Below, one piece after another: positions 26,157 to 37,960 of a stretch of 64,000 nt of DNA; positions within the stretch are counted from its first letter, which is position 1, and every line of letters starts with the position of its first letter. The DNA is from Sipunculus nudus (lineage: Eukaryota > Annelida > Sipuncula > Golfingiida > Sipunculidae), in the NCBI GenBank assembly GCA_026874595.1, contig CM049320.1, positions 18,428,988 to 18,492,987 of the forward strand, read 5' to 3'. A program made the position numbers and the translations under genes. Below the pieces are notes generated by a model, which did no database searches, was not told the origin of the DNA, and worked only from the letters and a program-made list of their open reading frames with translations.

Positions 26157-26520
26157 ATACAGTGAAACCTGGTTGTTTCGAACTCGGTTAAGTCGAATTC
26201 CCGCATGTGTCGAGGTGTTTTGTTGGGCTCTAGCTAGTATTTCTATCGCTTCACTCGAAGTCATGTCGCTTGAATGTTTGGATAATAGTTGTGCGCGGCC
26301 CGTCAATTGTGATTCGGCCGTGAGGACCAGCTATACGTTATTAGTACAGGCAAGGCTCTTACTCATCAAGCGCGATGGCTCTCTCATTCGACTCGACGTC
26401 ATGCAGCTTTAATGTTTAGATAAGAGCTGTGCAGGCTCCATCGACCATACCTAGGGTCGTGATGAATAGTTACATAATCAATACAGGCATAGATCTTATC
26501 CATCAAACGCGATGGTTTAC
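26157..26520. mobile_element. Possible pogo/Tigger-like fragment, right copy
   Basis: Duplicate of 5104-5470 with the same CAGTGAAACCTGG start and paired inner units. Confidence 0.4.
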
Positions 26521-27762
26521 ACATCTTTTCCTTGACTTGTTTGACCAATGTCATTCATGATCATGCCTTTCTTCTCTCGCCGACAAAGCATTAATTAGAA
26601 ATGAGAATTTATTAAGAAACCAAACATAATGAAATCCATTAGAGAGGCCCGTGAGATTTGCCGCAAGCTGCTGCAGCTGCAACAGTCGTCATAGAGCGCA
26701 CATGACTGCTTCAAATTCCTATTAGGAGTTGAGAACCTACCATTAGGGGAAGAACACTGTTGCTTGGAACAAAGATCAAAAGTCAAGGTCATTTAAACAT
26801 AAGATCTAATAATGCCTATTTTCATGCAATTTCCCCTGTACTCTAAGAATGCCGGATTCCATCTAAGGGGTCGATTTCTTATATGTGGCTTCATTCCGAA
26901 GGCTAATGGCGCCCCCTTTATTTTTTTCTTCACGCATTTTTTATATTTTTAAACTGCCAAGTTACAGCAAGGTGCCAGTTACTCAGCTGTGGTTTCATCT
27001 GGAAATCGTCTTAAAACCTCATATGTTTATTGATAATGACTAGTTTTATCAATTTCCAAAGATTGATTGTGCCACTATATTTTTTTGTTTTATATTTCAC
27101 ACATTTTTACTTATGTCTATAGAATGTCTAAATATAGTTAGGTGTTTACCTCTCAGCTGTGATTTCATCTAGTGTCATGAATCGTCATATGTCTATTGGT
27201 CATTACTAGTTTAATCAGTTCTGTAAACTGGTGGTATCACTGGTATTTTTTTATATTTTGTATTTTTTCCGTATATGTGACAGTTTTAAAACTCTGGTTT
27301 TATCTAGTCTCCCGAAACCTGATGTGTACATTATGCCACCCCTTGTTATCCTCGGTGTCATCGTCTGTAGTTGTAATCGTCGTCTTGCGGAATCCATGAT
27401 TATCATGATCTCTTAAACTTATGCAGCACTGAATTTTTTTCTTCATATTTGACACACCAGTTGTATCCGGCAATTTCTCTGATGAGTTTGAAAAACTGAT
27501 GACCTTGGCTTTTATTGAAAAGGTCGAATCAGCTTATTTACAGTTTATCGCCTTTAGGATGTCTTCTGAATGTGATAACATATTTTGTCTGCAAATTCGA
27601 TGAACAAAATGTTTATGTCACGTTCTCAGATGAATTAATAAACTGGTGACCTTGATTTTATTCCTACTCACTTACAACCTGTACAAGCCAGTCCTGATTG
27701 GATTCAGTCTGCACATGTGTGACCATCACTTACTGAATATCCCTGTCGATTTTGCTTTCAAA

Positions 27763-27775
27763 AGGTCAAAGGTCA
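27763..27775 (+). promoter_or_regulatory. Perfect DR1 (AGGTCA A AGGTCA), right copy
   Basis: Duplicate of 6697-6709, unchanged. It lies about 1 kb inside intron 1, downstream of the probable copy 1 first exon. Confidence 0.35.
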
Positions 27776-28815
27776 AGATAACATTTGAAATAATCTTAAT
27801 ATACCTTTCAGATAATGTACATCCTCTTGTGAATATTAGGCTAACATTGCATATTTGTCGAAATGTTATCGCCTCTTGTGGTGTTTAACGTCAGCTAAGC
27901 GCTATTGCCTGTAGGCCACTTGTTTTTTTTTTAATTATTTGTTAGCAATTTTTCTGACCCTAAGAAATTTTTATTTCAATACAAATCAATAAATGACATA
28001 GAGATTTTACTTTTACATAATCCCCAGTTTATTTTATTTCTCATCATCGATATTTTAATGCGTACTTCACCTCATTCTGAAAATAAAATATGACTCCATA
28101 ATGAGAAAAGCTTGATATGCCAGCGAGTTTCTAGAAAGAAAAATCGAAAGTAAATGCCTAGAATGTTGAAGATTTGATTCGTGTAACATGTAAATTGTAA
28201 CCTCCTTAAAATAATTTGTGTGTTTACTACGTGTGCAGGAATCTTTACAAACGAGACTGTATGTCAGTAAAAGGGAACTGGACTATTTATATATGAACCA
28301 GTGTAAGCCTGTATATACAGCAGTGACCTATCTATACTACATTTTTTTTCCATTCGCCTCATTTCTAGCCTTAAAAGGTATAATTTGTATGCAGATTTTA
28401 GACATCTATACCGATATATGTTTCATTCAGAGCTGAAATTAAAACCTGACTTTGTTTTCAAAATTAAACCTACCCCAGATATGTTCTTTGTTCCTTTGGT
28501 TAATATGTACAGAAATATAAATTGTTTATATTATATTAAGACAGAAAACAAAAAGCAGAACAAGAAATAAATGCAAATTTAAAACTTTTTGCTTCGAGAA
28601 ATGACTTTGTTCATATACGATATGCCTATGGTTTTCTTATTGAGAAGTTGCTTCCTTATTTGTTTTAAGTAAGGATCATCATTGTAAAACCAACCCATAT
28701 TTGTGTTTTGTTTTGGAAACTAAAGATATTTTTATAAACAAATATGGTACATCACAAGGTTCGACTTACAACACATATATTCACGCATCTCCATAGATAG
28801 ACAAACATTCGCTAC

Positions 28816-28879
28816 CTGTTACGGAGGAGGAAACAGCTTTCACCATCAGTAGTACCAGCATTGCCTGAACAGCAGCCAT
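28816..28879 (-). CDS. Probable signal-peptide exon of gene copy 1
   Basis: On the minus strand, ATG at 28879 opens 21 codons (MAAVQAMLVLLM, then KAVSSSVT) and one base, ending at a GTAGCG donor at 28815. A short charged-poor N terminus, a Leu/Val/Met core and a Ser-rich end make a good signal peptide. It ends in phase 1, as exon A at 18319 requires, and the joined codon gives Val as in the other copies. No other first exon was found between 18319 and this point. The pairing implies a 10.5-kb intron filled with the duplicated retroelement block. Confidence 0.5.
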
Positions 28880-29360
28880 CTTGTTGCTCAGTAGATTCTA
28901 TGCCCAACATAGGAGGAAGTGTACCCGTGGGAGACACTGTGCTTGTACAGCAATAAAAACAGAACAAGTAAACAGCTGCATATGAACCGACTCCCTACAG
29001 ATTAACCCGAGTAAAAGGCCGCATGGTCAATGCAGAACAGTCATGCACAATGCATCATTCTTTAAGATCGTGCCCGCCGGCATAGCAGACACAATACCCC
29101 GCTGACGATGATAACGATCTGCAGCTCCTGGTCACTGGTTAAATACCTCGTGTTGAACAAAGCCAACCAGGCTATCTACAGCAACAACAAAACACACACA
29201 AATACCCTGTGTACTGATACCGACCTTCAAGATACTATGGATATACCAATTACGGCTCTAATTATTATGTACATAATAACTCAGTTTCATGTGTAGACAC
29301 TAACATATATATATATATATATATATATTCCTATGATTTTTATTATCATTTTCAAAGATA

Positions 29361-30510
29361 CGTTATAATTTAATATACTTTAATATCTATCATATAAGAC
29401 TGTATTTTAATAATTCAACAATTAAATTTGGATCATTTATCCCACCAAAGTAAAATGAGAAGTTTTATTAGCTTATATCAGATTAGTTACAGGTTTACAG
29501 TTCAAGGTGGATTAGGGAATGTTGTGTCCAGCATGATATCTTCAAGGTCAAAAGCCCTGTAAACATCCTTAAGGCCTTGTCCCACAATATCTAGTTACAT
29601 CAGTACTGTCTTTAGACAGGGATGTCCTTGGGAGTGAACCCCTGGATGGTAACATGCTTATATATGTGTACGCCCAAGCTTGTACTGGAACCTATGCCAG
29701 AGATCATCCACAGTGACTACATGTAGCATCGGTGAATACATTACTGTATGGTGGTCCCATGGGTAACCGTGAACCCAACATTAGAGTTGTAAACAATACT
29801 TGCCAAAGAGGACGCAGGTTGACGGAACAATAAGGCCAGAAACTCACTCGTTACTGAAACACCCTCGGACAAAAACTAGCTCACATTCAAAGGAATAATC
29901 AGTCGTAAAACTGATGGTTGTAGCCTCCTTGATACTTAGTTTTTTCTATGCGAAACACAGGAGGAAAAATTCCGACAAAACCATTTGGTCACTGAGTTGT
30001 GATAATTTATCTATTACTTATTTATAAACTGCTCCCTACAACAAAGACAGCGAAAACACATGAACCAGGTAGGCGAGAACTTTTCACATTTTACTTCTCT
30101 ATTTTATTCGTAGTTTCCATTGCTTCAAGGTGGTATTCGATATACTTTACCTTTGGACTTTTTATGGTCTATTTTTTTAAGGACACACTTTAATGGTGAA
30201 GGATAGCATGAGCAGTCATCCCGTGTACATCAGTGCCTTTAATCGACATTTACTCTGATTATTTCATCTTTTGTAGTGTATATAGGAGCATTCCCATTAT
30301 CTCAGAACAATTACTCCTGGAGGATGTATTACTTTCACTTACGCAAGAATTAAGTGACGTTTTGGCATCTGATGACCTAAATAACATTTACTTTCACTTA
30401 CGCAAGAATTAGGTGGCATTTTGGCATCTGATGACCTAATAAACATTTAAGCTCACAACGTGACAGTGGTAATGAATAGAGGAACTTAATATCAACATTT
30501 TAAGAGGTTA
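29361..30510. other. Rearranged repeat tail, then unassigned DNA
   Basis: 29361-29580 and 29750-29920 match 4260-4440 and 4825-4990 respectively, so they are pieces of the Gypsy-flank block. From about 29930 the sequence is unique. An exact-looking 59-bp unit is tandemly doubled at 30331-30448. Confidence 0.6.
30331..30448. repeat. 59-bp unit in two tandem copies
   Basis: ACTTTCACTTACGCAAGAAT starts at 30331 and again at 30390. The rest of each unit (TTTTGGCATCTGATGACC) also matches with only a few differences. Confidence 0.85.
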
Positions 30511-30511
30511 T

Positions 30512-30790
30512 TTACTCTTCTGTGTTTGAATATCCGAAGAAAGTATATATCCTTAACCCCGAATTACGCTTTTTGTTAAGCATTCTGGGGACGTGAATAA
30601 TAAGAGTTACCGTCTTATGCACTGGTTCATTAATAAAAAAAGTGATATTGGACCCACCTAATTCATGAGAGAACCCCCTCATACAATGGTTAAGGTGAAC
30701 TTGCATCCTTTTGGTCTTTCCTGCAATATGACCATTTATGACTAATATGACCTGTATTGGCTTACCTGTAAAAACACTAAGTACACCAAA
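30512..30790 (-). other. Orphan open frame with coding character
   Basis: A minus-strand frame stays open for about 90 codons to TAA. It reads TGKPIQVILVINGHIAGKTK, HELGGSNITFFINEPVHKTV and IYTFFGYSNTEE. Codon use is diverse and not repeat-driven. A TTTACAG lies at the 5' end and could be an acceptor. I recognise no family and find no paralog in the window. It could be a terminal exon of an unseen gene or a transposon remnant. Confidence 0.3.
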
Positions 30791-30829
30791 ACAAAACAGC
30801 GATTTATGACTATGGTACAACAAAAGAAA

Positions 30830-31600
30830 ATAGAAAAGATAACATAAGCAGACAGACTACTACACTTTTAAAGATTGCATTATCGATTCTGCGAGAGAAG
30901 TATAGGGAAAATACGCCTGGCATATAAAATGTTCATTTGAAGCAAGCCGTGGTCGAGTCCTCATTGAAATTCTATTCCTCATTGCATTATCATATATCTC
31001 ATATATCTCTGCATGGAGGAATGCCAAAGGAACTTTAACATATTTTTATTAAGCATTCAAGCTCATACTAAAATTATCAAAACATGGACAGCATGGTTCG
31101 CGTTGTTCCAGTCACATGACATCTGACTCTAAATGTCCCCTCAAACAGTAGCTTCAATAAATGAGGGGCTGAGTTAACTATCCAGGTTTGAGGATATAGT
31201 TCTCATATTTTCTTTTGACATTTACCACTCGCAGCTATTTATGACTATATAATGGAGGAAACAATTATAAAAGGGTTCGGACGTTTCTAATTAACTCCGA
31301 AGTTTGTGTTATAATACCAACTGTTTGACTGGCTGAAAGTGGGTTTAATATTCACAGGGGGTCTTATTACACAGGTAAGTTATAACTAATCCTAATGCTT
31401 TCGGTTCACACAAGGGTGGTATTAATAGACAGGTGGTCTTTTTTGACAGGGACCCTTTCAAACAGGTTCGACTTTAAATATTAAGGACTTGAGACATACG
31501 TGAAAAGAAAAATACAGAGTGATGTTATTTAATTTAGGTTGTACCGATCAGCTTCTCAAAGGAAATCGTTTATGCTCCTACAGTGCTATTCCTCTGTCGG
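30830..31600. other. No gene seen
   Basis: Unique AT-rich sequence without a supported frame. Confidence 0.4.
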
Positions 31601-32050
31601 TTCAGTGGTCAGATCTTATTACTATTATTACAATAATATTCAGCATATGTCAGAATCAAAGTCTAATTACATACACATCCAATTTAATTTAAAAAAAAGA
31701 TGGTAATAGACGTAACACTTAATATGATAAAGTCTGTTGAAACTGATGATTGCAAAATTACAACAAGCAATGCCTGAACAGCATTTATTGTGTTGTTGGG
31801 GAATTCTGAGTCTGTGAGATATAACTGTTTCCGAAGCTCGCGCTTATTCATTCTGTTTGATACAGCCGGTCAATGATATTTAAGCCGTCAAGGGAATGCA
31901 CCTCAGTTTCAACAGATCGTTGATGACAGTAAGCGTTAATTGTGACTGAGTATATTCGTAATGACTTTTTATTACTTCAGAAGTTCACATCGTCATTTTT
32001 TACACAACCACGAACGATTTTGTTAGGCGTTCATTCCACTTATTCGCACA
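31600..32050 (-). other. Relic of a gene-family 5' flank with a decayed first exon
   Basis: This matches 35000-35400 and 34840-35040 (blocks TCTGTTTGATACAGC, CAGAAGTTCACATCGTCATTT, ACAACCACGA). Minus-strand 31788-31721 corresponds to the alternative first exon at 35231-35162, but it begins ATA and its donor has decayed. No gene body follows it directly. It may be a leftover of a lost copy or a distal upstream region of copy 1. Confidence 0.55.
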
Positions 32051-32268
32051 TTTATCTGATTAAAAAGAGAGGAAATATTAGAAAGGGAAGGTATACTTTT
32101 ACACATTGTATTTGAATCACAACCCACTCGAATGACAAGCAAACATATATGCACCGCCAGGTTACCGCCTTTCCTGCCCATGTACTGTCCTCTTACGTCC
32201 TAAACCCGTATACTCAAGTATACCCAATTGAGCTCGACGGAAGAAATATGTATTATCTAACGCCCTTC

Positions 32269-32274
32269 TTTATT
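32269..32274 (-). promoter_or_regulatory. AATAAA polyadenylation signal, gene copy 2
   Basis: The minus strand reads AATAAA within CCAATAAAGAAG, about 100 bases past the stop codon. It is conserved in copy 4 at 41079-41084; copy 5 has lost it by substitution. Confidence 0.6.
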
Positions 32275-32375
32275 GGTTTCTTTCAAACTATTCTGTGTAT
32301 ATGTCATCCAAGTTGTAGACATTCATTTCCTCTGCCAGTGCAGATCTCAGGTATAGGGACCAACATTCGCAAGTT

Positions 32376-34468
32376 TTATATTTCAACGGAGCAAACTTTT
32401 GTCGGGTAAGCCACCTGGTGGTGAATACGCAGGTGCATGCCAGTGGTCACATGACCATCTGTTTCAGGGTCAAAGGAACAAGCGTAGCTGCAACATGTCA
32501 CGTCTCCTTCAAGTTCGAGCTTGCGGGGACAGCGGCGGTGAAGGGATTCTTGTCCCACGGTGCGGACGGTCCCAAAGACAAACACCGCTTCGCAGGAGCC
32601 TAGCGCCATTGTTACTTTGACCACTGCTTTTATGACTGGTGTACCGCAGTCAAAGTAATAGCTCAGCATTCCAGGAGGTCTGGATAGAACGTCATAGCAG
32701 ACCAGACGATTGGTTTTGTCAGATGACACCAGTGGACCAGGGCCAGTCATAGTCACAACAGGTGCTGAAAAAACGGTTAAGAATAGTACAAAAAAACTGA
32801 TGAAAATATTTGATTTTTTTGTGTGAATATTTAATCAAAAATTTTAATAAATTTAATGACATACAGTCATACACAATATGTACCTATATTTTCCTGCTCG
32901 ATCGATAAAAATGAGATAAAAATGTACTTACTGAATAAAGTATATGGTGAATATGTTATTAAGTTGGTATAACGCCTAATTTTTATCTCATGGGCGGATC
33001 AAAGGAATAAGCATGTGCGTTTGTTAGCAAAATAATAATAATAATAATAATAATAATATTAAAATAAAAATAATTATAATAATCATAATAATTACCAACA
33101 GCCATCTTGATATGTACGAGGACGGCAAGGGCTAAGTTGTAGTTTACATTGACGCCTTGTTCAATTTTCCCGAGGGGCAACCCATTATCTTGTACGTCTC
33201 TTCTGTGGATAGGCTGTGTCTTCATGTTGCAACAGTTATCTTTAGCATTCGACACAATCCACCCACCATTTTCATTCTTAGAGTGAACGCCGACAATCTG
33301 GTCCACACGTGCCTGAAATCGGTCCCCTTCAGGGAGAAAGAACACCTGAAGGACACATATATGAATTACAAAAGGTAAACATGTATAATATAGCATATTA
33401 CCACTTATCAAATGGACCGACAGAAGTTTTTCTTTGGTTTGTTTTTAAAATGTTTACTTAAATCGATACCGTGACGTCAAATATTTGACAAACCTGCCTT
33501 CCGGGTTCTGCTACCATGATTTCCGTTTTGTTGTGGAGACGGAACTCATTCTCACCTATGACGTCCCACAGACTCAGGAAAACAATTCCGCTTTTCTTGG
33601 CGTAGAACTCCCAGGCCACAACCTCACCTGTCACGTTAATAGCGACCGATGGGTAAATGAAGAGATAATTACCCTGACTTCCTGTGAGCTCCACTGCCGC
33701 GGTCCCTACACGTACTGGAATAGGACAGGTCGAAAGGTTCTCATTTTTATATTTGTACATATAAACTTATGCGAAAATTCCCAACTAACAAAATTTACTT
33801 TCTACGTGTATTTTCGCAAAGTTGCCTTCTTTCATCTCTGTTTAAAATAGAGTTAACAAGCGTGTCGTGTTCTAACGGCGAGGTAAATGTATTATCACAA
33901 GAGAGCCCCTCATATAGCATCTGAATATACCCTATGGTGACATGACAGGAAAGATTCACACAGCATACAAATCACAGTTGCCTGAAACGCGTTAGACCTT
34001 CGACTTATTCTTATATAAAATAACTACAACAGAGTTTCTTTCTGCTCTTGTTACACTTAATGTTATTTTATTCGGAAAAAGTATAACTGGTTATGCTAAG
34101 AGAGTGTTCGCGGTCTATATAGAGCTGTTTCACACTAACAGGTTGATATATTCGCCATATTAGTAAAAGTAATTACAACTACTTGACCGTGAAAAAAAAA
34201 TGTGTGATCATATTCCATAATTCTTAATCACCATTTTCATCATGATATTTTTGTAGAGATCATGCTAAATAATTGACTGGCATGGGCAAAAGGGAAAAGA
34301 TATCATCTAAGTTTGACCTGGAAACGGAAACGGTAGTAATTTTATCTGCAACAAGTACAAACAAACGCTGTCACAATTTTATAGTAAAGTTAAATTACCA
34401 TACACTTCTGCGGAGACAGAAGCTGTTGATGCAAGCACAAATACAACCGTAGTCTGTACCGCACCCAT
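32376..34468 (-). CDS. Gene copy 2: complete secreted family protein (309 aa, unknown function)
   Basis: Four minus-strand exons: 34468-34399 (signal peptide), 33714-33494 (A), 33345-33096 (B), 32764-32376 (C, TAA stop). Introns are 684, 148 and 331 bp, all GT-AG, phases 1-0-1. Residues 1-20 form a signal peptide (MGAVQTTVVFVLASTASVSA). Residues 24-180 form an A+B module with VVAWEFYAKK near 55, sequons NVT and NKT, FLPEGD near 100 and ALAVLVHI near 170. Residues 181-309 form the Cys-rich module (Cys 203, 220, 238, 259, 272, 276, 305, plus an extra Cys 271). No lesion is visible. Expected to be secreted; function unknown. It is the best reference copy in the array. Confidence 0.85.
33030..33092. 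repeat. (AAT)n microsatellite in intron 3 of copy 2
   Basis: AAT/ATT run directly inside the exon B donor, paralogous to 16596-16660. Confidence 0.9.
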
Positions 34469-34539
34469 ATTGTTGCTGCGAGATTTCCGTTTTATTCCGC
34501 GATACCGCCAAAACATTAGTGTATATGTACGTTTTTCCC

Positions 34540-34740
34540 ATGATCTATTAAATGATTCATCTGGAGCAATGCAATCACATCTTTCAAAGGATTATACCGA
34601 TCGTTTCATCTTATACGTTCACCTATCAAGTTCTTTCTTTGAAGTTGATTCCTTTTGAAGCTGATGGCTGTTGTAAAATTTGGTTTTTCATGCAGAGGAC
34701 GAGAAACAAATTAACATTTACATATGGGAGCTGAAATATG
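34540..34740 (-). promoter_or_regulatory. Conserved upstream block / putative core promoter of copy 2
   Basis: Sequence upstream of the ATG is conserved in copies 3, 5 and 6 although introns have diverged. Shared words include GATGAATCATTTA, TGTGATTGCATTGCTC and a TATA-like GGTATAATCC (34591-34600, about 125 bp before the ATG). Copies 3 and 5 keep TATAAT; copy 6 reads TATGAT. Conservation across dead and live copies may be common descent alone, so the promoter role is inferred. Confidence 0.4.
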
Positions 34741-35161
34741 ATACCTGCTTGAAACAAGCTACGATCGTTCTCCCTTGACACCATGTTTCTGTAAAGTTGT
34801 TAGACACGCAAAAAGGACGTTTTTACTCCTCTATTCCAAAACACGCGCTTATTTATTCTGTTTGATACAGCTGGCCAATGATATTTCATCCGTCAAGGGA
34901 ATACACTTCACCTCGCAACGACTTTTTATTCCTTCAGAAGTTCACATCGTCATTTTCACACAACCACGAGCGATTTTGTTAGGCGTTTATTCCACTTATT
35001 CTTTAGGTCTTATTGCTCAATTTCATAATTGATATATTCAGCATATGTCCGTATCAAAAGTCTAATTATATGACATCCATCACTTCATATCCATAAAATC
35101 GCATGCAATTCATTTTACAGAGACAAGTTATACTTAATTATATACGTTCATATTAACTCAC

Positions 35162-35231
35162 TTAGCATGATAAAGTCTGCCAATACAGATGATTTCAAAA
35201 TTACAACAAGCAATGCCTGAATAGCAGTTAT
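35162..35231 (-). pseudogene. Second, upstream first exon of copy 2 with ATA in place of ATG
   Basis: On the minus strand there are exactly 70 nt, as in the used first exon, ending in a phase-1 GTGAGT donor. The reading is ITAIQALLVVIL..., then SSVLADFIML, a good hydrophobic core. The start codon is ATA, where related exons read ATGGCT. The mirror exon is at 37961-38030. It is either a dead alternative first exon or one that uses an unusual or upstream start. Confidence 0.5.
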
Positions 35232-35428
35232 TGTGTTGTTGGGGATTTCTTAGTCTGTGAGATATGACGGTTTTCGAAGCATGCGCTTATTTATTCTCTC
35301 AATGAAATTTCATCCGTCCAGTGAAAACATCTCACTTTTAACAGGGCGTTGAAGAAAGTAAACGTAAATTGTACATGAGTATATTCGCAACGACATTTTA
35401 TTCCTTCACACAAATAAACAATTATTGT

Positions 35429-35880
35429 AGGTGGCACCACCAGTCTTGTATACGATAAACCCATCGAAGATGTATGGACATGCAAACTTTCAAGCAGATA
35501 CTTCAAACTCTTCGGCTATGTGCACAGATGAATGAAACAAATTTAGATGGCGCCACAAATCTTGTATACGACAAAACTATTCAAGCTGTATCGACATGTA
35601 TAATTTCAGGCTGATATGTCTTATCACGCCTGAGGACTAAGCAGGAGCATAATATGCAAAAATTACTGTCTTACATACGACGAAGCGATCTGAGGTGTAT
35701 ACATATGCACTCTTTCAGGCTGATATATCAAATTCGTCCTGAGAAATAAGCAGGAACATACACCGTGCAAAAGTCACTGTAGGTGGCGACAGCAGTCTTG
35801 CTTACGAGAACGTCATCAAAGATGTATAGATAGGTCAAAATTACAAGCCAATACATCAAACTTCTCTTGAGTCAAGTGCA
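35429..35880. repeat. ~117-bp degenerate tandem repeat
   Basis: The phrase GTGGC..CC..TCTTGTATACGA and a following AAGCAGATA/AGGCTGATAT word recur near 35429, 35548, 35670 and 35781. The first two units also lie in the inverted-repeat arm. Confidence 0.6.
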
Positions 35881-37317
35881 CCAGGCTGACCTGGGTAAGT
35901 GAGAAAACAGTCACCCCGAGTGGAATGGAACGAATTGGCTACAGCTACTGCATGAGTGAACTCTTGACCTGCACCTGTCTACACTGAGTGAACTTTTACC
36001 TGTACCTGGCTGCACTGAATATCTTTTGACCTGTTGCACAGTCTGATACGGTTGTCCAGACTGACCTTAGGCCTTTTGCCAAATCTAAAATAGTTGGCAG
36101 TGTGCCAAGCTATGTATAGATACAGACACAATTTTGGCCTGTTGGTAAATCTTTTTACACATACTGAAAGACTCTGGATACAATACTTTTTTCAAGCTGA
36201 CATATTCATAAGATTTTTTTATTAAAATGCTTAGAATAATAAAAGATGCAGTCCTTTCATTGTAATAGTCCTATAATTCTACCATATATCATTTCAGTAA
36301 ACTTGAACAAAGGCCTCCTGAGAATCATTTTTGTGAAGTGTAACAAAAGTTAAAACAACAGTTTTGGAGAAGAAGACTATATGCAGCCCTCAGTTTGAAA
36401 TAGGCTTAATAATGGCCACAAGAACAACTTCAGCTATCTATGACTCTACCAAAAATCAAAGAACCCAATCTTTTCTTATACAATTGAAAGTACCCTACTC
36501 TAGGATAATTCTTGTAAGAAATTAAACGAATCAGCTTGGCAGTTCCATCATAAAACATTTCTATGTTGAGGGAGGCTAAATTTACAAGGTTTTTGCCCGT
36601 AAAAAAAGAGGTCTATGTTGGTGGGACCAAAATTTGCAAAACAATTTGGTGATGTTAGCTCCTGTCGTTTCTGAGATTGTTATGTTAGTATGCTTACTTG
36701 GCCAAATGACAAAGTTCAAATTCCTGTAACATTGCAATAGTTCATCAGACCCAAATCTTTTTAAACAAACTTGGGAGAGCTCATCTCTGGGATCATTTCT
36801 GTGAAATATTAAACAATTTGGCTGAATGATTTCAGAGGAGAAGATTTTCAAATTTCATTTTAGCTTTTTCCCTGTAAAATATAAGTTACTGCTGATGGCG
36901 CCAGAAAAAGCTCAACCCCACAACATTTGATAGAGTTTTATGACAGAGTTTTGCATACAATTTCGTACAATAAAGTTTGATGCAGTTGGCATCACCAATA
37001 ACTCAATTTCAAATATGATACATATGACCAACATTTGCGATGATAGCTCTAGCCGTTCCTGATATTGTAATTTTTGTATTTTTTTTTTTTGGCCAAATGA
37101 CTAAGATCAGCATCCTGTTACTCGGCCAAAATTCACCGAACTTAAACCATTCAAACAAAATTAAAAAAGATGTGTTCAGAGATTATTTCTGTAAAATATT
37201 GAACAATTTGGCTAGCAATTTTGCAGAAGAAGATTTTAAAAGTTCTCTTTAGCTCTTTCCTTATAAAATCTAAGTAAATGCAGATAGCAAAAAATAAGCA
37301 AAATCCGATATCAGCTC
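35584..37317. other. Spacer of the inverted repeat
   Basis: No gene is seen. Two diverged units of about 0.4 kb, near 36560-36900 and 36990-37300, share GGCCAAATGAC, AAATATT.AACAATTTGGCT and AGAAGATTTT, so this is an old tandem duplication. Confidence 0.6.
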
Positions 37318-37960
37318 GAATAGTTTTGTCGTATACAAGATTTGTGGCACCATCTAAATTTGTTTCATACATCTGTGCACATAGCCGAAGAGTGGTTTGA
37401 AGTATCTGCTTGAAAGTTTGCATGTCCATACATATTTGATGGCTATATCTTATACAAGACTGGTGGGGCCACCTACAATAAATGTTAATTTTTGTGCACT
37501 CATGCCAGTTTTTAAGCAGTGACGGTTGTTTAATTGGTGCATGTATTCGTGTTCAACATGTTCAGTGCTTGCATTGTACATATACTGTCACACTTGTACG
37601 TGAAAAGTAAAGGACCGGCATGGAAGCATTATACCTGATGTATAGTCCATTGAACAGGTTCTTATAGGCCTGTAGGCCTGGTTTATTGTTCCTTTCTTTT
37701 TCAATCAGATTAATGTGCGAATAAGTGATATAAAAGCCTAACAAAGTCGCTCCTGGTTGTGTTAAAATGACAATGTGAATTTTAGAAGGGATAAAATGTC
37801 GTTGCGAATATACTCAATCACAATTTACGCTTATTGTCTTCAACGGCCTGTTAGAAGTGAGATGTTTTCACTTGACGGATGAAATTTCATTGAGAGAATA
37901 AATAAGCGCAAGCTTCGGAAACAGTCATATCTCACAGACTTAGAAATCCCCAACCACACA

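Larger units (their letters stand above)
21093..29360. repeat. Right copy of the ~8.3-kb direct segmental duplication
   Basis: This is the direct counterpart of 1-8340. Relative to the left copy it lacks about 39 bp and about 118 bp in the integrase region (junctions near 24217 and 24291). It carries about 130 bp extra at roughly 25649-25779. After 29360 it keeps matching internal sequence of the unit for a few hundred bases, while the left copy diverges. It lies between exon A of gene copy 1 (18319) and that gene's probable first exon (28816-28879), which would make most of it intronic. Confidence 0.93.
33413..35583. repeat. Left arm of a large inverted repeat (copies 2/3)
   Basis: It covers the flank of exon A, exon A itself, intron 1, the first exon, the promoter and the upstream repeats of copy 2. 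The reverse complement lies at 37318-39824, running through copy 3 in mirror order. Identity is high but with many indels. The arms face each other across about 1.7 kb. Confidence 0.85.
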
